38,370 bases of DNA from a virus: IMG/VR virus record IMGVR_UViG_3300043395_003730, positions 1 to 38,370 of that record; one strand, written 5' to 3'. The notes beneath the pieces are model-generated. The model saw only the letters and a list, made by a program, of their open reading frames with translations. It did no database searches and was not told the DNA's origin. Below, in pieces: positions 14,783 through 22,556 of this stretch. How positions within the stretch are numbered: position 1 is the stretch's first letter; each line of letters opens with the position of its first letter. The position numbers and the translations under genes are program-made.

Positions 14783-14853
14783 TCAGGTCTCAGGTTTCAA
14801 GTCTCAGGTCTCTCCTCCTCCTCAGGTCTCAGGTTTCAACCCTCAAGTTTCAA
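14783..14853 (+). repeat. Class B AGGTCTCAGG repeat array
   Basis: About seven degenerate units of TCAGGTCTC, TCAGGTTTC and TCAAGTCTC fill the gap between two tail genes, ending 4 bases before the ATG. Confidence 0.9.
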
Positions 14854-14857
14854 AATT

Positions 14858-15217
14858 ATGTCCACCACCTCCGTCTCCATCGCCCTCTCCTACAGCGCGC
14901 CCACCGATAGCTTCACGACCAACGCGGCCAACACCTACGACCAGGTTGGCACCGGCGTCCTCCTCGCCCAGCAGACCATCGGCACCACCAGCGAAGCCAT
15001 CGCCCTCGGCGATCTGGCCAACGTCACCGGCGGCCTCTTCATCAAGAACAACGACGCCACCAACTACGTCGAGGTCGATTCCGCCAACACCTACGACAAG
15101 TTTCCGCAGAAGATCCTCCCCGGCCGCGCCATCCTCCTGGCCAGCCAGACGACCACCCTGCACGCCCGCGCCAACACCGCCGCCGTCACTATCACCATCG
15201 GCGCCGCCGCCGCCTGA
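14858..15217 (+). CDS. Hypothetical small structural protein
   Basis: A 119-residue, Thr/Ala-rich, beta-type protein without recognised family. Strands such as GGLFIKNNDATNYVEVDS and ILPGRAILLASQ resemble small phage surface or tail-decoration domains that hold a central sandwich. It is flanked by class B repeats on both sides, which makes it a clean single-gene module in the tail region. Confidence 0.5.
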   Translation: MSTTSVSIALSYSAPTDSFTTNAANTYDQVGTGVLLAQQTIGTTSEAIALGDLANVTGGLFIKNNDATNYVEVDSANTYDKFPQKILPGRAILLASQTTTLHARANTAAVTITIGAAAA

Positions 15218-15219
15218 TC

Positions 15220-15250
15220 CTCAGGTCTCAAGTCTCAGCCCTCAGGTTTT
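15220..15250 (+). repeat. Class B AGGTCTCAGG repeat
   Basis: Three or four units between the stop of one tail gene and the ATG of the next (8 bases away). Confidence 0.9.
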
Positions 15251-15257
15251 TCATTCC

Positions 15258-16034
15258 ATGTCCACGCCCGCCCCCACGGCCCCCGCCGAGTCGGCGGGCG
15301 CTTCCGTTTCCGAGCCCTCAGGTCTCAAGTCTCAGCCCTCTTCCGAGCCTCCGGTCTCAGGTCTCAGCCCTCAAGTTTCCTCTGGCCTGCTGCCAGCGCA
15401 CTTCCTCGAGGCCTGGCTCAACCTCGACCACACCGTCTGCCGCCGCGCCCTGCCGCCCTACAGCCTGCACGCGCACATGATGCTCTGCGCGGCCAACAGC
15501 CCCTTCGCCTTCGAGGCCCTGCCCGCCGGCTACCAAGTCACCTGGGAGGATCTGTGGGAGGCCCTCACCCTCGTCACCACGCCCCGCGGCCGCCCCGTCG
15601 TTTATCCCTCCGGCGCCCGCTGCGTCATCCGCCAGCGCTTCTACCGCCTCGACCTCGCCCGCGAAGTCGCCGCCTTCCGCGCCTGGCAAAACGACTACCT
15701 CTCCGCCCCCGAGGTCTTCAGCTCCGAAGGCGGCGGCCGCGAGCTCACCGCCCCGGGCATCCTAGCCCGCGTGGTCTTCCTCCTTCGCCACCTCCACCTC
15801 ACCGCCTCCGAAGTCTGGGGCATGCCCATCGGCCAGGCCCTCTGGCTCCACGCCGCCACCCTCGAGCAACTCTCCGAGAGCGTCTCCCTCCTCGGCGACG
15901 AAGAAGCCAAGCTCTTCGCCCTCGTCAAAGGCATCCAGGAAGGCACCACCCCCATCCCCGGCGAGCCCGATCCCTCCACTGGCGATTCCCTCCTCTCCCG
16001 CGTCGCCCAACTCGCGGGGATTCACCGCAACTAG
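15258..16034 (+). CDS. Tail assembly chaperone candidate
   Basis: A 258-residue protein just before the tape measure, the usual place of tail assembly chaperones (lambda gpG/GT). The start is the ATG after a class B array; the open frame upstream is non-coding repeat and a shadow of the previous genes. Residues about 20-43 (SGLKSQPSSEPP, then VSGLSPQVSSG) are encoded by an in-frame class B array and are probably disordered. The remainder is helical. No overlapping second frame or slippery site that would mark a programmed frameshift was found. Confidence 0.45.
   Translation: MSTPAPTAPAESAGASVSEPSGLKSQPSSEPPVSGLSPQVSSGLLPAHFLEAWLNLDHTVCRRALPPYSLHAHMMLCAANSPFAFEALPAGYQVTWEDLWEALTLVTTPRGRPVVYPSGARCVIRQRFYRLDLAREVAAFRAWQNDYLSAPEVFSSEGGGRELTAPGILARVVFLLRHLHLTASEVWGMPIGQALWLHAATLEQLSESVSLLGDEEAKLFALVKGIQEGTTPIPGEPDPSTGDSLLSRVAQLAGIHRN
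15317..15379 (+). repeat. Class B AGGTCTCAGG repeat array inside a CDS
   Basis: About six units, translated in frame near the N-terminus of the chaperone candidate. Confidence 0.85.
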
Positions 16035-16045
16035 CTCCCGGCCCT

Positions 16046-16076
16046 CCCTCCGTTCCCTCCCTTCCCTCCTGTAAAC
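16046..16076 (+). repeat. Class A pyrimidine repeat
   Basis: A full copy reaching to TGTAAACC directly before the tape-measure ATG. Confidence 0.9.
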
Positions 16077-16077
16077 C

Positions 16078-17184
16078 ATGGCATCGGTAACGCTCACCTC
16101 CAACTGGGATCTACGCTCCTTCCGCACCGGCCTCACCGAGATGAAGACCGAGGGCGCCCGCTTCCGCGATTCCTTCAAAAAAAGCATTGAGGGCGGCGGC
16201 GGCCTCTTCGGCTCCATAGACAAAGGACTTGGCACCCTTGCCTCCGGTCGCTTCGCCGTGCCCATCGCCGCCATCGGCGCCGCCCTCACCGTCGCCAAGG
16301 TCGCCACCGAGGCCATGTCCAAGCAGTGGGAAAACATCGCCAACGCCACTGAGCGCGCCGCCGCCAACGCCGAAGCCATCCAAGCCACCCGCGATGCCGT
16401 CCAGTCCGCCGCCAAGTCCGGCGACGCCCTCACCGCCGCGCAGGAGATCGCCCTCAAAGGCAAGCAATCCGCCGCCGCCAGCGCCGCCGCCGATGCCGCC
16501 GCCATGGCCGATCCCTCCACCTTCGCCGGCGCCCGCAAAATGGCCAACGAGCTCAACGGCGGCGGCAACAGCCTCTCCGGCTTCATCACCTTCATGCGCA
16601 TCAGCGCCGGCCGCATGGGCGTCCCCTTCTTCGGCGGCGACTACGAGGCCGCCAACAAGCTCTTCAACGACCGCCAGCAACGCGCCCAAGATACCCGCAA
16701 CGAGGCCGAGACGGCCCGCCAGCTCAAGCCCTTCGTCGACTTCGCCAACCAGACCACTCAGCGCAGCGCCCAAGCTGGCCAGATCGCCGCAGAAGACCGC
16801 CTCAACGTCGCCCAGGGCCGCACCACCGCCTACGAGGCCGCCGCTAACCAGCTCCTCCTCGCCAACGCTCAATTCCAGAGCACCAAGGCCCTTTTTGGCG
16901 AGAACGACCCCCGCACCATTCAGGCCAAGACCGCCGCCCTCTCCGCCTTCACCGCCTACGATACCGAGATCACCCAGGCCCGCCGCTTCCGCAACGATCC
17001 CACCATCGCCGCCGATTCCATGGCCCGCCTCGGCGGCGGCGGCGGCGTCAACGTCTTCGGCGACGGCCGTGGCGAACTCCTCTTCGAGCAAAAACGCCTC
17101 AACCAGTCCACCCAGCAGCTCATCGGCGTCATGCGCGAGCTCAACGTCACCCTCTCCCGCCGGTCCTCAAACGACATCCGCTGA
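16078..17184 (+). CDS. Short tail tape measure protein candidate
   Basis: A 368-residue, almost wholly helical, Ala-rich protein with a hydrophobic segment (FAVPIAAIGAALTVAKVAT, about 59-77) and long coiled-coil-prone stretches (ATERAAANAEAIQATRDAV; RQQRAQDTRNEAETARQ). These are features of tape measures, which set tail length and later help DNA entry. Position after the chaperone candidate fits. At roughly 0.15 nm per residue the tail would be near 55 nm, short for a siphovirus. No lysozyme or peptidase domain is visible. Confidence 0.6.
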   Translation: MASVTLTSNWDLRSFRTGLTEMKTEGARFRDSFKKSIEGGGGLFGSIDKGLGTLASGRFAVPIAAIGAALTVAKVATEAMSKQWENIANATERAAANAEAIQATRDAVQSAAKSGDALTAAQEIALKGKQSAAASAAADAAAMADPSTFAGARKMANELNGGGNSLSGFITFMRISAGRMGVPFFGGDYEAANKLFNDRQQRAQDTRNEAETARQLKPFVDFANQTTQRSAQAGQIAAEDRLNVAQGRTTAYEAAANQLLLANAQFQSTKALFGENDPRTIQAKTAALSAFTAYDTEITQARRFRNDPTIAADSMARLGGGGGVNVFGDGRGELLFEQKRLNQSTQQLIGVMRELNVTLSRRSSNDIR

Positions 17185-17199
17185 TTTCCAACTCCGACC

Positions 17200-17230
17200 C
17201 TCAGGTCTCAGGTTTCAAGTCTCAGGTCTC
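17200..17230 (+). repeat. Class B AGGTCTCAGG repeat
   Basis: Three units with flanking CCCTCAGG, 9 bases before the next ATG. Confidence 0.9.
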
Positions 17231-17238
17231 TTCCTCCC

Positions 17239-18132
17239 ATGCCACTCACCCTTCGCGGAAACGCCCTCACCACTCCGACGCCCGTTCGCTTCTCCGAAGG
17301 CCGCCGCAATAGCGACGGCACCCTCGAGACCGACGTCACCTTCGCCGTCGCCACCGGCTCCCTCATGACCGCCGTCGCCAGCGTCGCCCAGCGCGGCGTC
17401 TCCACGCACCCCCACTGGTCCAACTTCAAAGCCGATCTCTACAGCTGGTCCACCCCCGTCCAAGGCGTCACCCTCCTCCGCGTCTTCTACCTCGCCATCA
17501 TCGAGTCCACCCTCACCCCCGGCCAGCCGCTCCCCCTCGACGTCGAAGAAGAGGCCGACAACACCGTCAGCGAAGAGCCCATCCAGACCCTCCCCAACTT
17601 CCTCGTCGCCGCCGATGGCCGCGATCCCATCTGCCCGCTCTTCGAGGCAGACGGCACCACCGCCGCCAGCTGGCCCACCGTAGGCTCTCCCGCCTACCCC
17701 GTCACCGTCAATCCCGCCACCGGCCGCTGGCCTGGCTTCGATGAAGACGGCAACGGCGAGGCCTACATCGTCGGCAACCAAGCCGTCTTCGACACCTTCG
17801 GCCAAAACAAAGATCCCAACGCCAACGACTACAACCCCAACGTCGGCCGCTTCCTCTACTTCGCCCCCGGCAGCCCCTTCGTCGGCCAAGAGGCCTACGT
17901 CGTATCCCGTGGCCAGTGGTCCTTCAGCTACGCCACCGCCAATCAGCCCAACCTCTCCAACGCTGGCAAGATCGGCACGCCCCCCGGCGTCGCCGCGCCC
18001 ACTGCGCCGGTCAACTACCTCTGCGCCGCGATGCGCTACCGCCGCACCGGCTTCGTCTACCGCGCCGCCCAAAACTGGCGCCGCTCCGGCCCCCGAGGCT
18101 GGAACCCCAAGACCTACACCACCATCACCTAA
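17239..18132 (+). CDS. Hypothetical tail protein
   Basis: A 297-residue protein of unknown function located directly after the tape measure, where distal tail or baseplate proteins are found. It is rich in Pro, Gly, Asn and aromatic residues, with strands such as LETDVTFAVATGSLMTAVAS and VTLLRVFYLAIIESTL, and an acidic Asp/Asn-rich stretch (QNKDPNANDYNPNVGRF) that might bind a metal ion. The C-terminus is basic. Class B repeats lie on both sides. Confidence 0.5.
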   Translation: MPLTLRGNALTTPTPVRFSEGRRNSDGTLETDVTFAVATGSLMTAVASVAQRGVSTHPHWSNFKADLYSWSTPVQGVTLLRVFYLAIIESTLTPGQPLPLDVEEEADNTVSEEPIQTLPNFLVAADGRDPICPLFEADGTTAASWPTVGSPAYPVTVNPATGRWPGFDEDGNGEAYIVGNQAVFDTFGQNKDPNANDYNPNVGRFLYFAPGSPFVGQEAYVVSRGQWSFSYATANQPNLSNAGKIGTPPGVAAPTAPVNYLCAAMRYRRTGFVYRAAQNWRRSGPRGWNPKTYTTIT

Positions 18133-18137
18133 CCTTC

Positions 18138-18172
18138 TCTCAGGTCTCAGGTCTCAGCCCTCAGGTTTCAAA
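18138..18172 (+). repeat. Class B AGGTCTCAGG repeat
   Basis: Three units ending in CAGGTTTCAAAAAA just ahead of the next ATG. Confidence 0.9.
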
Positions 18173-18175
18173 AAA

Positions 18176-18802
18176 ATGCCCAAAGCCACCACCTCCGCCG
18201 CCGCCACCAACTCCCTCGGCATCCGCTACGTCGTGGACGGCCCCCCCGGGCTCAAGGCGAAGCTCAACGAGATCATCCGCTCGTTCGACTACCTCTTCCC
18301 CCGCACCAGCGCCGACATCATCCCCACCGTCGAGCCCGAAGGCACCCGCTACACCCTCCGCAACCCCTCGCCCGCCTCGTCCCGCCCACGCCCGCCGGCA
18401 CCTGGCCCCTTCACTCTCTACGACGCCAGCACCACCACCGGAGGCACCACCACCCTCAAGATCGGCGTCGTCTCCGGCACGGTCAACCTCGTGGTCCCCA
18501 CCCTCGGCGGCGTCGCCCTCGACAACGTCCCACCGCCCACCGCCACCATCACCGCCTCCACCTGGTTCTGGCTCAAAGTCGTCGGCACCTTCGGCACGCC
18601 CGATACCTACGCCGTCACCGTCGAGACCTCTTCCACCAGCGCAGTCCCCAGCGGCACCACCATCACCGGCACCGGCTTCGTCTCCTTCCTTTCCATCGGC
18701 TCCGTCACCATCGCCAGCGGCGCGATCACGGCGATCGCACCTGCCAATAACTACAACTGGAACGTGGAGAGCTACGGCTCGGTCAATCGCTGGTTCCGAT
18801 GA
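18176..18802 (+). CDS. Hypothetical tail/baseplate protein
   Basis: A 208-residue protein; the start is the ATG following the class B repeat, while the longer open frame is a shadow of the upstream gene. An N-terminal helix-containing part (PGLKAKLNEIIRSFDYLFPR) is followed by a Pro-rich linker and a Thr/Val-rich beta domain (TLKIGVVSGTVNLVVPTLGG and TWFWLKVVGTFG) ending in YNWNVESYGSVNRWFR. Such a closing domain is often seen in phage virion proteins of unknown role. Its stop overlaps the next start (ATGA). Confidence 0.55.
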   Translation: MPKATTSAAATNSLGIRYVVDGPPGLKAKLNEIIRSFDYLFPRTSADIIPTVEPEGTRYTLRNPSPASSRPRPPAPGPFTLYDASTTTGGTTTLKIGVVSGTVNLVVPTLGGVALDNVPPPTATITASTWFWLKVVGTFGTPDTYAVTVETSSTSAVPSGTTITGTGFVSFLSIGSVTIASGAITAIAPANNYNWNVESYGSVNRWFR

Positions 18803-19437
18803 GCATTCGAGTCGTAAATATTAACTCTAGCCCGCCGGATTCAGAGATGCCGACGAGTAACCCGATTGACCCTATTGACCAGCGTTACGTCTCCCCATAC
18901 GGCGGCGGACCGGTCCCCGAGGAGGCGGCGCCATTCTACTCTAGCGTATCAACCGAACTCGTAATTACTACGCCATCCGGTTCAACGACTTTCTACGCGC
19001 AGTGGACGCGCATACCCATAGCCATAACAACAAGCCCGAGTCCCGCAGTTGACGGCAGCGGTTTTGATCAATTTGCACTATCATACCCGACCGGAACGGA
19101 CTGCTATTTCCTATGTGTTTCGGACGCCACCTCTGACTACGCATTCTACGATTACAGAGACCCGCAGAAGCAGCGGCCTAAAATCATCGCAACCGATCAG
19201 TTTATAACCGCCCCGCTGCCTGGCGGAGGAACAACAGGCCGCAGCATTAGCCCGCCCGAATGGTTCCTCGACGCTGGTCCACTCTACCGCAATCCCTACC
19301 GCTACTTCGGCAACGTCTCCGCAAAAGTAGATTCTAACAGCTTCACCGCCGCTCAATGGCGAGATATGCGCGGCACTTATACTGCCAGCTACACGTCCGG
19401 ATCCACCACCTTCACCTACACATGGGTGATAGGCTGA
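18799..19437 (+). CDS. Hypothetical tail-associated protein of atypical composition
   Basis: A 212-residue protein coupled to the preceding gene by ATGA. It is rich in Ser, Thr, Pro and Tyr with beta character (ELVITTPSGSTTFYAQWTRI; C-terminal GTYTASYTSGSTTFTYTWVI), fitting a virion surface or fibre-associated domain. Its codons (frequent A/T endings such as AGTCGTAAATATTAAC) differ clearly from the C-ending codons of every neighbour, which points to recent acquisition. No family recognised. Confidence 0.55.
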   Translation: MSIRVVNINSSPPDSEMPTSNPIDPIDQRYVSPYGGGPVPEEAAPFYSSVSTELVITTPSGSTTFYAQWTRIPIAITTSPSPAVDGSGFDQFALSYPTGTDCYFLCVSDATSDYAFYDYRDPQKQRPKIIATDQFITAPLPGGGTTGRSISPPEWFLDAGPLYRNPYRYFGNVSAKVDSNSFTAAQWRDMRGTYTASYTSGSTTFTYTWVIG

Positions 19438-19443
19438 CCGCCC

Positions 19444-19473
19444 CTCTGTTCCCTCCGTTCCCTCCTGTAAACC
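19444..19473 (+). repeat. Class A pyrimidine repeat
   Basis: A variant copy (CTCTGTTCCCTCCGTTCCCT then CCTGTAAA), 7 bases after the preceding stop and before a TTTGACA motif. Confidence 0.85.
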
Positions 19474-19483
19474 GTCCGGACCT

Positions 19484-19502
19484 TTGACATCGCCGCGCCT
19501 GC
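19484..19502 (+). promoter_or_regulatory. TTTGACA junction motif
   Basis: TTGACATCGCCGCGCCTGC matches the capsid-gene motif at 10651 with one extra base. Here a class B array (19517-19591) lies between the motif and the gene start, as if inserted. Confidence 0.5.
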
Positions 19503-19516
19503 GTTCTCCTCCGCCT

Positions 19517-19591
19517 TCAGGTCTCAGGTCTCAGCCTTCAGGTCTTCCGGCTCCGCCCTCAGGTCTCAGGTTTCAGCCCTCAGGTTTCAAA
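19517..19591 (+). repeat. Class B AGGTCTCAGG repeat array
   Basis: About seven units, the longest array in the window, between the TTTGACA motif and the next ATG (3 bases away). Confidence 0.9.
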
Positions 19592-19593
19592 AC

Positions 19594-20271
19594 ATGATCC
19601 TCTACTTCCACGTCCCCTCCCAGCAGCTGTTCGACACGGCCCTCGAGCCCTTCTCCACGCTCGATCTCCCCATCCTCTCCGCCCTCGAGGTCCGCCTCCG
19701 TTTCCTCGACAGCACCTGGACGCGCATCGACCCCGAGCCCACCGGCATGGCCCTCACCGTCAAGGCCGCCGGCAACTTCACCCAAGACCCACCCTATGCA
19801 CTCGCCGATACCTGGGCCAAAGTCGGCACCACCACTGCCGAAATCGAATACGTCACCGTCTTCGCCACCCTCACTAGCACCGTTAATGCCGCCCTCACCA
19901 CGGCCGCCACCGCTACTCTCTCCACCATCGTTGATCTCCGTTACGCCGTCGACGGCGTCGAGACGATCAGCCCCGTAACCGCCGGCGAGCTCCTCCGGCC
20001 CGTCTACGACAGCGGCGCCACGCCGCCCGCGCCCACCGCCACCACTCAGATCCGGACCGACATCACCCAGCGCACCGGCGGCACCGCCAACGCCCTCGAC
20101 AGCATCGCCACGGTCCCCCTCGGCCTCGGCTCCATCATCGGCTTCGTCGGCACGGCGGGCCTCGAATGGTGGCAACTCAACGCCGGCACCCAAGCCACGA
20201 GCAACAGCTACACCCGCCCCGTGGACTACAACGCCTCCACGAACGCCCGCGTCTGGAAGCGAGCAGCCTAA
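19594..20271 (+). CDS. Hypothetical tail/fibre-network protein
   Basis: A 225-residue protein. The first 60 residues form short strands (ILYFHVPSQQLFD; VRLRFLDSTWTRIDPEPTGM); the middle is Thr/Ala-rich beta structure; the end (WQLNAGTQATSNSYTRPVDYNASTNARVWKRA) resembles the last strands of phage appendage proteins. Position ahead of the long fibre suggests an adaptor for the fibre. No family recognised. Confidence 0.5.
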   Translation: MILYFHVPSQQLFDTALEPFSTLDLPILSALEVRLRFLDSTWTRIDPEPTGMALTVKAAGNFTQDPPYALADTWAKVGTTTAEIEYVTVFATLTSTVNAALTTAATATLSTIVDLRYAVDGVETISPVTAGELLRPVYDSGATPPAPTATTQIRTDITQRTGGTANALDSIATVPLGLGSIIGFVGTAGLEWWQLNAGTQATSNSYTRPVDYNASTNARVWKRAA

Positions 20272-20277
20272 TCAGAT

Positions 20278-20311
20278 CCTAGCCACTAGCTCCTAGCAAC
20301 TAGCCACTAGC
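20278..20311 (+). repeat. Class D CTAGCAACTAGC repeat, copy 1
   Basis: Tandem degenerate units of CTAGC(A/C)ACTAG directly after the stop codon; the second copy is at 22498-22533, so the two bracket the fibre gene region. Confidence 0.85.
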
Positions 20312-20346
20312 CCTCTCCGTTCCCTCCCTTTGCTCCTGTAAAAAAA
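20312..20346 (+). repeat. Class A pyrimidine repeat
   Basis: A near-full copy (TTTGCTCC for TTCCCTCC) ending in TGTAAAAAAATG, where the ATG is the start of the fibre gene. Confidence 0.9.
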
Positions 20347-22109
20347 TGAATCCCTTCCGCTCCGTCCTTCTCCTGCTGGCCCTCCTAGCCTCCGCGTGCC
20401 ACGTGCCCGCCCAGCAAGCCCTCAAAGTCGATCCCGACACCGGCCAACTCGTCGAGCCCACGACGCTCCAGATCGGCGCCAACCAGACCTTCACCGTCGC
20501 CGCCAACGCCACGATCACGCTCCCCGACAACGCGCTCACGATCGCCGACACCGCCGGCCTCCAGATTGCCCTCGACGAGCGTCTCGTCAGCGACAACGGC
20601 ACCCTCACTCTCGGCAACGCGACCACTCAAGGCATCCTCCGCTTGAGCGACCCCAACAACACCGGCAACCTCACGCTCTCGGCCGACTACGGCTCCTTGT
20701 TGCTGGGCTTCAAAACTCTCGCCGGCGATCAGCGCACTGTGGAGATCTTCGCCTCCAGCGTCGAGGGCCTGAAGAGCTACTACCTGCCAGATTCCAATGG
20801 CCAGTTTGCACTCAGTAGCGACCTCACAAACTTCCAGAAGATGGCGGTCGAAAAAACAGCCAACTTCACCGCAGAAAATCGCGGGAGCTACATCACCACG
20901 GCCACCCTCACGATCACTGATCCCAGCCCCACGCAGGCCGCAGAATATGCCGTCATAGTGCGCAGCGGCACCACCACCATCGGAGGCGTCGCCTACTCCA
21001 CCGCCGGCACCGCGCTCCGCCGGATCTACAACGGAGCCTGGGCAACGTATCCATATTTCAGCACCACCGCCCCGCCCCTCACCGGCAACGTCACCGTAGC
21101 TCAGGGCGGCACCGGCCAGACCACCCTGACCGCCGGCAGCCTCCTCACCGGCAACGGCACCGGCCCCCTCACGCTCATCGCCCCCGGCACGTCCGGCAAC
21201 GTCCTCACGTCCAACGGCACCGCCTGGCTCTCCTCCGCCCCCACCGGCGGCGGAGGCAACATCACGATCAACACCAGTTCGCCGCTCACCGTCAACGGCG
21301 GCAACTCCTCCACCACGTCCAATGCGACCCTCGCCGTAGGCAACGCCACCACCTCCGCCGTCGGCGTCGTGCAGCTCGCTACCGATGCGCAGGCCATGCA
21401 GCTCACGAGCAACACGACCGTCATCAGCCCCGCCCAGGCATTCAACGCTTCCGCCGGCATGATGCGTATCGACCTAAATCTGGGCCATCCCAACACCTCC
21501 ACCGCCGTCGGTGGAAACGGCACCAGCACCTTCGCCAATTTTGACGGCTCCATCAACACAGTCGGCGGTGGCACCTCTTTTGCCCGCCGCTCCCTGGCGA
21601 ATCGCCTCGTCGTCTCTGGCGACGGTGGCGCGGTCAATTTCGACAAGCCGATTGGCTTTCAGATCATTTTTGAAGCTCGGCAAGTCACTACCAACGGCTA
21701 CTTCCGCTTCACCCTCACCGGCGGCACCATCGACACCGATGCCGTGGCGAGCGTGGCCCGCCCTACTCAAAAAGCCATCGGCATCTACATCGTCAACGGC
21801 GTCGTCTGGGGCGTCGTTCACAACGGCACCACCCGCACCGAGACCTCGCTCGGCCTCTCCGTTAATGTGCTCAACGCCTCTCCCTTTGGCCGTGGGAATA
21901 ACATTACATGTCTTCGCGTCGGCTCGGGCGTTTACCAGTTCTGGGTCAACGGTGTTTCAGGTGGCACCATTTCGGGCGGCCCCACCGGACTCAGCTCTAC
22001 CCAATGGTCCAGCGACTACCTCGGCTGGCACATCGCTGTCTCCTCCGGCGGCGATGCCGGTGCGACAAACTACATCGTTCGCCAAGCCCACCTCCTCCAA
22101 GCCCAATGA
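20346..22109 (+). CDS. Tail fibre or receptor-binding protein with signal-like N-terminus
   Basis: A 587-residue, Asn/Thr/Gly-rich, beta-repeat protein, the largest tail component. The central segment VAQGGTGQTTLTAGSLLTGN, followed by GTSGNVLTSNGTAWLSSAP, is a widely shared phage fibre repeat. The C-terminal third (from about residue 385) looks like a compact lectin-type or jelly-roll domain and probably binds the receptor. Unusually, residues 1-24 (MNPFRSVLLLLALLASACH) look like a bacterial secretion signal with a weak lipobox-like LASAC; alternatively a signal peptidase I site after VPA. This could indicate capture of a host exported protein, or a membrane-linked function. Confidence 0.7.
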   Translation: MNPFRSVLLLLALLASACHVPAQQALKVDPDTGQLVEPTTLQIGANQTFTVAANATITLPDNALTIADTAGLQIALDERLVSDNGTLTLGNATTQGILRLSDPNNTGNLTLSADYGSLLLGFKTLAGDQRTVEIFASSVEGLKSYYLPDSNGQFALSSDLTNFQKMAVEKTANFTAENRGSYITTATLTITDPSPTQAAEYAVIVRSGTTTIGGVAYSTAGTALRRIYNGAWATYPYFSTTAPPLTGNVTVAQGGTGQTTLTAGSLLTGNGTGPLTLIAPGTSGNVLTSNGTAWLSSAPTGGGGNITINTSSPLTVNGGNSSTTSNATLAVGNATTSAVGVVQLATDAQAMQLTSNTTVISPAQAFNASAGMMRIDLNLGHPNTSTAVGGNGTSTFANFDGSINTVGGGTSFARRSLANRLVVSGDGGAVNFDKPIGFQIIFEARQVTTNGYFRFTLTGGTIDTDAVASVARPTQKAIGIYIVNGVVWGVVHNGTTRTETSLGLSVNVLNASPFGRGNNITCLRVGSGVYQFWVNGVSGGTISGGPTGLSSTQWSSDYLGWHIAVSSGGDAGATNYIVRQAHLLQAQ

Positions 22110-22498
22110 TCACCGCCGCCGACATCGCCACCGCCCTAAACCTCACCGGCGTCGTGCTCCTCGAAGAGCCGCTGCCCGATGGGAAGACCCGCGCCACCAT
22201 CACCGCCGACCAGCCAGTCACGCCCGAGATGCAGGCCTGCGTTCAGGCCTGGCACGATGCCGGCGCGGTTACCACCGCTCTCCGCCAGACCGGCGCCACC
22301 GTCATCCGCCGCCTCACCGATGCCGAGCTGGTGGCCCTCGACGCCAGCCGCCACCCCGCCGCGATCCGCGCGAAGATGCTCGCACAGAGCGAAGGCCTGA
22401 TCTCGCAGGCCGACCCAGACTTCGCCGGCCTCACCGCCGCTCTCGACGCCCTCGGCATCATCCGCGCCGACCGCTGGCCCACCCTCCTCGCGCCATGA
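22106..22498 (+). CDS. Hypothetical protein, possible fibre assembly factor
   Basis: A 130-residue protein whose ATG overlaps the fibre stop (ATGA). The upstream part of the open frame is a shadow of the fibre gene. It is helical with a short beta start (VVLLEEPLPDGKTRATIT) and contains TVIRRLTDAELVALDASRHPAAIRAK. Genes directly after fibres often encode chaperones for the fibre, which fits the coupling, but no family motif was recognised. Confidence 0.5.
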   Translation: MITAADIATALNLTGVVLLEEPLPDGKTRATITADQPVTPEMQACVQAWHDAGAVTTALRQTGATVIRRLTDAELVALDASRHPAAIRAKMLAQSEGLISQADPDFAGLTAALDALGIIRADRWPTLLAP

Positions 22499-22533
22499 CT
22501 AGCTCCTAGCAACTAGCAACTAGTCACTAGCTG
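22498..22533 (+). repeat. Class D CTAGCAACTAGC repeat, copy 2
   Basis: CTAGCTCCTAGCAACTAGC plus further units after the stop; closely similar to 20278-20311. Confidence 0.85.
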
Positions 22534-22536
22534 GCT

Positions 22537-22542
22537 TTGACA
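22537..22542 (+). promoter_or_regulatory. TTTGACA junction motif ahead of the lysis genes
   Basis: TTTGACA is 20 bases before the holin-like ATG. Any -10 element at normal spacing would fall on the start codon, so this is probably not a classical sigma-70 promoter. Confidence 0.4.
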
Positions 22543-22556
22543 CCTCCGCATCCACG

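Noticed and set aside
14783-19591. CRISPR array
   Set aside because: Class B units are degenerate, tandem and without regular unique spacers; no cas genes are present.
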